Part shown: one piece after another, positions 22,101 to 32,100 of the stretch
Layout: every line of letters starts with the position of its first letter
Position numbering within the stretch: position 1 is the first letter of the stretch
DNA from: Crambe crambe
Taxonomy: Eukaryota; Porifera; Demospongiae; Poecilosclerida; Crambeidae
Length of the DNA: 64,000 nt
Assembly: GCA_963924555.1 (NCBI GenBank)
Contig: OZ004589.1
Span: 1,054,001-1,118,000 of the forward strand
Direction of reading: 5' to 3'
Position numbers and translations under genes: made by a program
Notes under the pieces: model-generated
Databases searched by the model: none
What the model saw: the letters and a program-made list of their open reading frames with translations, nothing else
What the model was told of the DNA's origin: nothing

Positions 22101-24927
22101 TCAGTTTCTTGCTGCCTTCTGATAACAGAACTATATACCAATGTTTATCATCATTCTTACCATCCCGCGAAACTCCATTTGTAATGAGAGTCTCTAATCC
22201 ACCTTCTAACCAGTACATCCCCACTATTCAAGGTACAACTGATTGGATTTCAAATAGCTCATTGACTAATGTTTGCTTTCCTCTAGCCCTGCCACCTCCT
22301 GTCATCACACTACCTCCTGCACCAGTGATCATGGCTGGTCAGTCTATCTCCTTTACCTGCACTGCCCCAGTCATCGAGTACTTAGCAGTGGACCCTGTCC
22401 TGGAGTGGCTCTCCAGTAATAGCAACCCCCTCACCACTATGGACACTACCAACAGTGGGGTGGAGTTTAATCGCACCTTAATATTCAATAACCTGCGAAC
22501 CTCCCAGGGAGACCAGTACAACTGTACTGCCACTATCAATGTCCCTGACATCTCTCCAGTGCAGAGTGTGCAACCTCTTGACATAGTAGTGCAAAGTAAG
22601 TAACTAGAATACTCCTCATTGTAGTAATGTTTACAAGCTCATAAGGCCTCATGACTTATTATGAATGATTATTCCATCCAGTCCCCCTGCCAACTTTAAA
22701 CATCTTGAGAGGGTCACATCCCATCATTGGGACTGTAGTATCCCTCCAGGTGACGGCTAGGCTCCACCCATCAGTGGACACTAGCGTGACTGTTACAGGA
22801 TCATGGAGAAGACAGGATTTATCACCATTTGCTACCATCACTCACATCACTGAAGCACCACTTTACAGCACCACTCTCACCTTTGACCCTCTGAGGAATG
22901 AGAGTGCAGATGGAGGAAGTTATGTGTACACTGTTAGTGTCACTCCAGCACAAAGCACTTCCTTCATCATACATAACATGGCTGATGAAAACTACACACT
23001 GACTGTGCAGCCTTATCCTGACCTAGTGATAAATGACTCACTGCAAAGTGGTGTGTGTAAGGTAGATGAAGCAGCCACCTTGATGGGAAACGTCACCCTC
23101 CTCCCAAACACTGCTACTAACCACACTCTCAGCTACACCTGGACTAACCCTGCTGATCAACCAATAACATCCTCCAATGGTGACTATATCGTCAATGAAG
23201 GATCTTTGCGTGTGGAGAACCTTGCTAATCAGAACAATATGGGGAACTTCAGTCTCAGGATCTGCCTGGATGTCCCTGCGACCGACATAGTGGGGCACTG
23301 CAGCTCCACCTCCTTCACTCTGTCCTCCGACGGTCTAACCATTTATGTACACTATATAAGGCATATTTTTATTGATCTTTATGCATTCCTGCAGTTCCTG
23401 GTCAGGTGACAGGGTTGATGTGTTCCTCCTCTGGTGGCAGTGTTCTCTCCTTCAACTGGGCACCTCCCACCCTCAATGCTAATAATGTCATTGATTATGT
23501 AGTGGAGGTCACACAGTATGTCCAGCCCGATCCTATCATCAAACAAGTCGTCACGAGACCTCTCACTCCACCTTTTTCTGAGAATGTCCCCATAACATCT
23601 CCAATGGCTGTTGTAGACTCAGGGGTCGGTGAGTGTACTGTACCATTAACTTTGATTCATTGTAGTGATGTATTCTTGTAATATTGCAGCAATGGGTATT
23701 CCCTACAATGTATCAGTGAGGCCTCGTAACCCAGCTGGATGTGGTCTCATCACCAATAAAGTGTGTTTCACTATTGAAGGAGGTAAAGAGAATTCATATG
23801 ATGCAAGAATTAATTTTTTGCTAGCCCAGATCACTGTTGAAGGAGGTAGAATTTTGAGTATTGTAGTTGTGGAGAAAGTTTATGAATTTCCAATTCCCTT
23901 TATAGCTACCGCAAAATTTGCTATAGCCACTGCAGGTCACTCCATGGCAACTAAATGGTCAAGATTGTACACCCCAAGCAACCACTTTTGCTAGCCCAGA
24001 TCAAGCTATAGCCATTATAGACATTCACAACCATATTATTTCATGTCAGTTTTTCATCCTGATAGTACCTGCTGTTGCTCCTGGAAATGTTGCAGTAACA
24101 AGGTCAGAGAGTGACATCAGAGCTTTAATTGTTACCTGGGAACCTTTGACCCTTGTGGAGGCTAAGGGGTTCATCAATTACACAGTGACATTGACACCAG
24201 GTGGTTCCCAGACTGGGACACTCACCAGGACAGTATCAGGGGATCAGAACAGTACCACATTTACTGATACTAATCCTGCCATGGACTACACAGTTAAAGT
24301 TGGTACTCTGACCTCTAATGGTCTTAGCAGTGGACCAGGTAGGTTCAGTTAACTGCTGGTTCATACTTAACATTGTAGGTTCTATTACAGTTGTTGTGCC
24401 CACACTGAGTGTTACTAACATCTCTCTAGCAACAAATGGACCATCCACTGGTACAGTGGTTGGGATTGCCATAGGAGTCATTGCTGCCATAGCTGTTGCC
24501 ATAGCAATAGCCACTGTTGCCATCATCTTATTCCTACATCATAAGAATCATCGTGGCACTCTCAAGATGACAAATACCAAGTACCTAAGAGTCACCACTA
24601 GCTATAGCTCAAAATTGTTATTTTTAATTTTATAGGGGTGAGGGCAGTGCCACCATTCACTTAAATTATCTGAACCCCAGCCCCCCACATACCGAAGAAC
24701 AGCATGATTACGAGGACCTTGAAATATACAGTGAAATCCCTCCAAAGACCTTACCAGGACCAGCTGCACAGTCCTCCCTTCCAGCTGCACAGTCCTCTCT
24801 TCCAGCTGCCTCTGGTGGTGATTATGAATTCACCACCTGCCCTGCCTATGTTCCTGTTACTTCTCAAAGTCAAGGAACAGAAGAGGTGCAATATGAAGTG
24901 GTGCCCTGGTATGGTACAACAAACTGA
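16179..24927 (+). CDS. Multi-Ig/FN3 single-pass receptor, copy 2 (complete)
   Basis: Nineteen exons: 16179-16236, 18052-18336, 18468-18791, 18849-19196, 19251-19532, 19581-19832, 19880-20200, 20265-20612, 20673-20993, 21044-21406, 21466-21813, 21879-22232, 22287-22595, 22682-23332, 23395-23628, 23690-23782, 24066-24338, 24379-24580, 24636-24927; 5658 nt, 1885 residues. Exon 1 encodes the signal peptide (MKLLILVLLLRCVTRGQAQ). Then come two FN3 domains, about twelve Ig-like domains, two FN3 domains, a transmembrane helix in exon 18 (start VVGIAIGVIAAIAVAI) and a tail of about 100 residues. All junctions but the last are phase 1, the signature of domain shuffling. The tail contains YEDLEIYSEI, a short repeat AAQSSLP and VQYEVV (ITIM-like). 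Exon 14 ends at a weak donor, G then GTCTAA, chosen because only it keeps the frame. A surface recognition or adhesion role is inferred. Confidence 0.88.
16237..18051. other. Intron 1 of receptor copy 2
   Basis: The 1.8-kb intron separates the signal-peptide exon from the first FN3 exon. It contains a GC-richer patch (16958-17460) listed separately. No coding exon is recognised. Confidence 0.6.
16958..17330. repeat. Putative non-autonomous repeat in intron 1
   Basis: The segment starts TAGCCTCGTCCCCCCAGG, resembling the end of the 61-bp palindromic element at 18353 (TAGCCTCGAACCCAGCC). Its base composition is more GC-rich than the surrounding intron. No matching right end was found, so the right limit is a guess. 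A 62-codon open frame inside is not recognised. Confidence 0.35.
18353..18413. mobile_element. 61-bp palindromic mini-MITE with 9-bp target duplication
   Basis: Perfect 20-bp inverted ends (TAGCCTCGAACCCAGCCTCT and its inverse) flank a 21-bp pyrimidine-rich loop. The direct repeat ACATCCATC flanks it at 18344-18352 and 18414-18422. Receptor copy 1 has the unoccupied site at about 111-119. The insertion lies 16 bp downstream of the exon 2 donor. Confidence 0.85.
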
Positions 24928-24990
24928 GCAAATTACATAACCTCACAGTTAACTAAGTGTCAACTTTTAACAATGTTTATATACGTAGGT

Positions 24991-25215
24991 ACAAGTGAGC
25001 ACAAAAAAAATTTTCTTCTAAATAAAAGGTTAAGTAGGGATAGCCTAAAATCTAGCTGGGCTGTATAATGTACTGCAGCCTCGTACGAAAACCATCCCTA
25101 CATTTATATCCACTGCCTATAGCTAGCTATGACAATTGTAAATGTAGGGGTGATTTTCGTACGAGGCTGCAGTACATTATACAGCCCAGCTAGATTTTAG
25201 GCTGTGCTCACTTGT
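24991..25215. mobile_element. Hairpin MITE in the 3' flank of receptor copy 2
   Basis: The ends ACAAGTGAGCAC and GTGCTCACTTGT are inverted. The inner arms (25045-25110 and 25140-25202) match almost perfectly through CTAAAATCTAGCTGGGCTGT and CTGCAGCCTCGTACGA. It lies between the stop codon and the aligned poly(A) signal and is absent from copy 1. A related element starts at 47428. Confidence 0.8.
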
Positions 25216-25549
25216 AATAGCTCGCAGGTTGCCATGGGGAGCAGAGATGACGTAGGATTTGCCATCCAATTTGCCACTGGTGTGTCGATCCGTTCTTGAG
25301 CCAGAACTAGAGAAGAAGACAGCACTACTGAACGTAAAGGGTTAGATATGATTTTTCTTATGTTAGCGAATGAATTTTTGGTTTTTGAACATTCTCCTCT
25401 CTTCTTAATAATTCACTGTAGCCTTCTGGGAACCTGTAGAGTAAGGGTAAGAAGAGAAAGAAGAGTTTTTAGTTTATACAGACTTATGACCTTTGACTTG
25501 CCATCCCTGAGTACTAGCGCACTCTCGATAATGATTTTATTGTGTGCTC

Positions 25550-25555
25550 AATAAA
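25550..25555 (+). terminator. Probable poly(A) signal AATAAA, receptor copy 2
   Basis: AATAAA lies in TGTGCTCAATAAAATT and aligns with ATTAAA at 6588 in copy 1. It is 620 bp from the stop because a MITE and further sequence separate them in this copy. Confidence 0.4.
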
Positions 25556-25658
25556 ATTAATAACAACATGCACTTTCAAAAATAACTCTGAAGGTGCAAG
25601 TTGGCCGAGTCCAAACACACACGCACTTGCACAAGGAATTGGAGTGCTGTGATTTACA

Positions 25659-25986
25659 GGGTGTCTGAATTCACTGGACTGGACTACTGGACTACTGGAA
25701 TGGACTGCTAATCTCTAGCTAATTGCTGGTAGCTGTGCTAGTAATTTCATCTTTCATACCTCTGAATGACACTTGTTGTCTTGCACAAAAAAATAGGCTG
25801 GCCCATAGAATCTACTAGATGAAGATGCTAGCAAAATTTGCTACTAGTTGTTTAACTTCCAAGTGGCTATGATGTCACGAAAATGTATATTTGTGGTCAA
25901 GTTTAAGGTGAATGGTTAGTCCAGTAGTCCAGTAGTCCATTCCAGTAGTCTAGTCCAGTAGTCCAGTCCAGTGAATTCAGACATCC
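25659..25986. mobile_element. MITE in the promoter region of MNNL gene copy 2
   Basis: The left end is GGGTGTCTGAATTCACTGGA; the right end is the inverse of GGATGTCTGAATTCACTGGA. The arms of about 46 bp are full of GGACTACT repeats. Imperfect 8-bp flanks, GATTTACA (25651) and GATTTTCA (25987), suggest a hAT-like target duplication. In copy 1 the flank runs directly from GTGCTGTGATTTA into TAAAGGC. Confidence 0.75.
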
Positions 25987-25999
25987 GATTTTCAGGTTG

Positions 26000-26190
26000 T
26001 AGAATTTGCGCATGTGCAAGATAAATTCAAGCGAGCAAAATATACTGTCTTACAAATGCAATGGTCTTAAATTTAGCGAGCACGAATTTAATTCTGCACT
26101 GTTGGCAACCAACCTTATAAAGGCCCAGCTAGCTACTGAGTTAACTAGCTGCAGTGTCTCCAAACCACACGCAAAGATCCTACGAGAATA
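26000..26190 (+). promoter_or_regulatory. Promoter of MNNL gene copy 2
   Basis: TTGCGCATGTGCAA at 26006-26019 is an NRF-1-like near palindrome. TATAAA at 26116-26121 lies 70 bp before the ATG. The block CAAACCACACGCAAAGATCC just before the ATG is identical in copy 1. The upstream part has been displaced by the MITE. Confidence 0.5.
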
Positions 26191-29100
26191 ATGCTACTTC
26201 TAAGTCTTCTTCCACTTCTTCTGCTGCTATTCAATCAGGTATGACCATGGAGGGAAAAGTTTGGAGGGGCCATAATTAGCCAATTAGCTAGCTAGGTAGC
26301 TATGCGTGGCCTTTCAAGTTGGCAGTTTAATTCCACCATTATGATATACAAAATTAATAGCCAGTACACAGAACATCCAGATCCCTACTATGATGGCTAG
26401 CAACCAAATAGGGGGGTGTCGCCATGTTTCATGATCAAGATAGAAGATAAGAATGATTAGTTATAGAGTGATCCTGCAGAGAGATTAGACCTAGACCCAT
26501 AGTGGTAGGGCTATTGCCCTACCACTTACAATAACAGAAAAAAGTTCTTTTGTGACCTTTGAAAACTTCTGGTTAGTCGAAAGCACATGAACAATCATGG
26601 CTGCTCTCAGTTTCTTGGTGTGTTCTAAAGCTAGGATGCCTGCTACTAATAAAGTTGATTTAGTGCATTGAGCAGAGTAAAAACCTACCTACAAAATGCG
26701 TATGACTCAATGAATCTCAATGAATAACCTTTAGCTATGTAGCTAATGAATTAGCAATCAGAGCATTGCCATAGACCACAGCTGTTTGGAAAATTTGAGT
26801 GATAAAGGTAGCTTTGAAGTTTGAACCCGGCATGCATATCTTGAATCCTTGCAAGAGTGCACCAAATAATTGAATCTAAGATGTGGAAGTCTGCTTATTA
26901 CGGACCTGTACTTTGACTGCAGCTCCATAATTCTGTGTTCTCTGGCAAATATAAGGTGACCATTTGCAGTTTGGGCAAATGATGTTGAAACAGAGTAGCT
27001 AGCTAGCTATTTTGCTCTTATCACAATTTGTATGGTAAAGATTGTCAACATGGAGACGGTAGTACAATTTCCGACCTGATGTGCAGTCCAAAATGAAGTA
27101 GAGTAAGGCGCTCTAAGTTAATAGCATGAAGAAGGACGAAGTTGCTTTAGTGGCAGCGAAGCGCTGAGGTACTCAGGGAAGAAACACGCTTTGATTAGAT
27201 TATTTATTTATTTATTTATTTAGATTACATTACGTATTTCTTCTACTTGGTATGTAATTTGAAATGCTTTGCAGAGTGCTTGTAGATCAATCAGCTGTAA
27301 CTGTCATGAGTTGCATGACCTCAAAATTTAAGTTTATTGGTAACTATTAAGTAGAGCCTAGATTATAACTAGCATATTAAAAAAAATTTTGAAGTTTGTT
27401 ACAGTTGGAATCAAAGAAATAGGAAGAAAAGGGGCATGGCATTGTAAAGTATTATTTCTGTAGGGAATAGAATAGCTGAAATAAAATTATGGATACAATC
27501 TTGACTCGAGTATTTTTGACCGGTAGCTACCATGATCACTAGAACCTCTTTCTCCCCCTTCTCCAGAGAAAGGAGCCCAGCAAATACCTCTCAGTCCATA
27601 GCTACCCTCTCGGTGATTCATAACCCATTTAATGATATTCATAGACAATTTAATGATATTCATAACACATTAATTTGTTTTACCTAAATTCTGTAAAACG
27701 AACAACTCCAAGTATTACATGTCTCCAGACCCTTGCACTATGCACTTGGGGCTGGCACTGCCAAATTAGGGTGTCACCGTGTTTCATTATTAGCGTGATT
27801 CTGCAGAGAGATTAGACCCATGGAGGGTAAGCTATTAGAGCCATGAGCTGATAAGGCTAAGTGTTCATGTCCTTTTGAATAAGCTAGGTCATGGGTAGCT
27901 AACCAGAAGTTTTCTTGATGTTCTGTTTCTTGTTATTGAAAATGGTAGGGTAGCCATTGCTGTTAATGTTTTAAAGTTAGTGATGCCTGCTGCTAATATC
28001 TCTTCTGAAAGTTGATTTAGTACAATGAGCAGAGCACTATGAAACTTATTATGAGACCAATGTTGTGTTATCTGGCAACTATATCAAGATCAGCATTGAA
28101 TAAATCGTGATAAGAGCAAAATAAATATTCAGTTTCACTTTTATGAATATCTGTATATGCACATATCTCTATAGTTAAATCTGACAGTTTGTCAATAGCT
28201 AACCTTCAATCTCCCATTACCTGTAATCCTATTCTATTCCCTATAGAAATAGTGATTTTTAATCATGATGCTACTATATACTCTGGAACTTCCAAGCTGC
28301 AAGCACACAACTAACAAATGATTTAATGTTTCCTCTATAGCTGGTAGCTACTCACTTTTAGTATGTTACCAGCAGACTAAACACTTGTAGTTTATAGATA
28401 CAGCTGCAGGCACTCTGCCAAAATATTTTGAAGTAGCATGTGACCACCGGGCCCCTGATTGTGTCTCCTTAATAGTATACTTGAGGGGGGAGGGGAGATA
28501 GAGGAGAAGGATTGGATAGCTAACCAGAATATCTGTATATGCACATATCTCTATAGTTAAATCTGACAGTTTGTCAATAGCTAACCTTCAATCTCCCATT
28601 ACCTGTAATCCTATTCTATTCCCTATAGAAATAGTGATTTTTAATCATGATGCTACTATATACTCTGGAACTTCCAAGCTGCAAGCACACAACTAACAAA
28701 TGATTTAATGTTTCCTCTATAGCTGGTAGCTACTCACTTTTAGTATGTTACCAGCAGACTAAACACTTGTAGTTTATAGATACAGCTGCAGGCACTCTGC
28801 CAAAATATTTTGAAGTAGCATGTGACCACCGGGCCCCTGATTGTGTCTCCTTAATAGTATACTTGAGGGGGGAGGGGAGATAGAGGAGAAGGATTGGATA
28901 GCTAACCAGAATATCTGTATATGCACATATCTCTATAGTTAAATCTGACAGTTTGTCAATAGCTAACCTTCAATCTCCCATTACCTGTAATCCTATTCTA
29001 TTCCCTATAGAAATAGTGATTTTTAATCATGATGCTACTATATACTCTGGAACTTCCAAGCTGCAAGCACACAACTAACAAATGATTTAATGTTTCCTCT

Positions 29101-32100
29101 ATAGCTGGTAGCTACTCACTTTTAGTATGTTACCAGCAGACTAAACACTTGTAGTTTATAGATACAGCTGCAGGCACTCTGCCAAAATATTTTGAAGTAG
29201 CATGTGACCACCGGGCCCCTAACTGTGTCTCCTTAATAGTATACTTGAGGGGGGAGGGGAGAGTAGAGGAGTAGGATTGGATCTTGTGGTTGCTGTCACA
29301 TCTCCAATTTGAGAGTTTAGTATCATTATGACTGTAACCATAATAGCTACAAGCCATGCCTGACAGGAATAAAAGTACTGAATCATAAGCACTTTAATTA
29401 TGAAGTTGACAGCTTGTCACAGATTTTCCGAAAAAGTGTTGCTACCTGGTGAATGAAAATCTAAGCTATACACCTTTCATACTGAGTGGTTGTGATAGGC
29501 AGAGGAAGATGATGTGTGTATTGTTAGGCACGAACTTATACACTTTAAATCCAAAGTCACAAGCATGCGGCACACCAAGCAGGAATCACATGATACAATG
29601 GTGATAATCATAAGCTTTTCTCACACTAGCTAATTAATAATTACATAATAATTATAGGATCAGTCAGTCATACCACAATGTGAAGGTTGGTGAGTGGGGT
29701 GGGGGAGGGGGGAAGGGGTTGAGTCTTATGTACCCACAGCTAATAGCTCTACTGTTAACTACATGATGAATTATGGCAAGTTCCAGTGATAAATACACAT
29801 AGCTACAAGTTGTCCAAAGATTTGCATTGTACTAGAATACTATTACTACACTCATTTTTCAGTGAAATTTTGTGTATTGATTGAATGTGCACACCATCCC
29901 ATTAGGGTTGTACCCATCCTATGCCCATATCATTAGTTAGACGTGACAGCACAAGATCCTACCCCTCCCCCTTCCCATTTGAAAAACAAACAAACAAACA
30001 AACAAACAAAGTAAACAAAAATAATAAACTTATCTAGCTACATCCCTAGTTGTGGCCTTTCACCAATGTATTTTATCTTCTACATGCAGCTGCCTCCTTC
30101 ATCCACTACTTTTGAACTTGAAGTGATGCTAAACCGATACACCAATGCTGAAGAGAGAGAAGGCAGAAATAGAGACTATTGTGAAGGAGATGGAGAGGGT
30201 TGCTTAGCCATCTTTTCTTCTGACTGTCCTTGTGATAACATCTTTACCTTCTGTCTAAGACCACTTGGCACTGCACGAGACAATAATAATGCCAATTGTC
30301 CTCTTGGAAGATTTGTGACCGGAACCTTTCATGATGATGACAATATTAATTTTACTCGTGATCTGATGAATTCTGTATCTAATCCATTGGTCTACAGTGG
30401 TAATCTATGGCCTGTGAGTTCTGAAATAATAGTTTTGCAATGATTCAAACTATTATGTTTGTGCATCTGAGAGCTTGATAAGATAAATAATGCTATACCG
30501 TCATGCTGATATTAAATTGTGGCTATTTTTCAGGGAGGTTTCCAACTCTACGTGCTTGTTGTTGATGAGGATCCTTTTGATGATGATGACATAGTGGATC
30601 ACATCTACTTCAATATGTCCCTCTCCCCCAGGTCTCCTGCAGTAACTGTGACGCAAACTGGCATTTTTGGGAATGGAAGACTGGAAGTTCATTTCACTGT
30701 CCAGTGCAGTCCTAACTTCTTTGGGGAAAACTGCAACCTGACAAGTATGATGATAGGGGGATATATAGCAATGATTACCACAACTTCCCCTGCCATAGGT
30801 GCCTCCACCACTCCCCCTGCCAGTTCCACTGCCTCCCCTGTTGCAACTGCCTCCACCACTCCCCCCGCCACAACTGCCGCCACCACTCCCCCCGCCACAA
30901 CTGCCGCCACCACTCTCCCCGCCACAGCTGCCGCCACCACTCCCCCCGCCACAACTGCTGCCACCACTCCCCCCGCCACAGCTGCCACCACCACTCCCCC
31001 CGCCACAACTGCCGCCACCACTCCCCCTGCCACCACTCCCCCCGCCACAACTGCCACCACCACTCCCCCCGCCACAACTGCCGCCACCACTCCCCCCGCC
31101 ACAACTGCCGCCACCACTCCCCCCGCCACAGCTGCCGCCACCACTCCTTCTGCCACAACTTCTAATACAGATGGGCAAAGTCAACAAAGTACATCACGTA
31201 ACACTGTTGAAACCACAAGTACTACACCTCCCCCTATGCCATCAACTGTAAGTTGTATCAATAGCTACAATAACTAGCATAGTATAAATCAAGTCTTCCA
31301 GTCTGCTGATAGTAATATTCTATTCTTTCATGCTTTGATAATTACATGCAGCTGCCTCCTTCATCCACTACTTTTGAACTTGAAGTGATGCTAAACCGAT
31401 ACACCAATGCTGAAGAGAGAGAAGGCAGAAATAGAGACTATTGTGAAGGAGATGGAGAGGGTTGCTTAGCCATCTTTTCTTCTGACTGTCCTTGTGATAA
31501 CATCTTTACCTTCTGTCTAAGACCACTTGGCACTGCACGAGACAATAATAATGTCAATTGTCCTCTTGGAAGATTTGTGACCGGGACCTTTTATGATAAT
31601 GACAACATTAATTTTACTCGTAATCTGATGAATTCTGTATCTAATCCATTGGTCTACGGTGGTAATTTATGGCCTGTGAGTTCTGAAATAATAGTTTTGC
31701 CATGATTCAAACTTATGTTCGTGCATATGAGAGCTTGATAAGATAAAATAATGCTATACCGTCATGCTGATATTAAATTGTGGCTATTTTTCAGGGAGGT
31801 TTCCAACTTTATGTGCATGTTGTTGATGAGGATCCTTTTGATGATGATGACATAGTGGATCACATCTACTTCAATATGTCCCTCTCCCCCGGGTCTCCTG
31901 CAGTAACTGTGACACAAACTGGCATTTTTGGGAATGGAAGACTGGAAGCTCGTTTCAGTGTCCAGTGCAGTCCTAACTTCTTTGGGGAAAACTGCAACCT
32001 GACAAGTATGATAATAGTTATAGCATACCTAAATTCAGGGGGGGGGGGGGGGGGGGGGGAATGTACATGTACTATAGCCCAGTACTAGCTACAATGATTA

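Noticed and set aside
28147-29282. CRISPR-like array
   Set aside because: There are three long 382-bp tandem units without short spacers, in a eukaryotic intron; this is a tandem duplication.
30501-31187. A 228-codon minus-strand frame rich in Gly, Ser and Cys, and two further long frames over the same DNA
   Set aside because: They are antisense or alternative-frame readings of the coding minisatellite in MNNL gene copy 2. The plus-strand frame continues in phase through all neighbouring exons.
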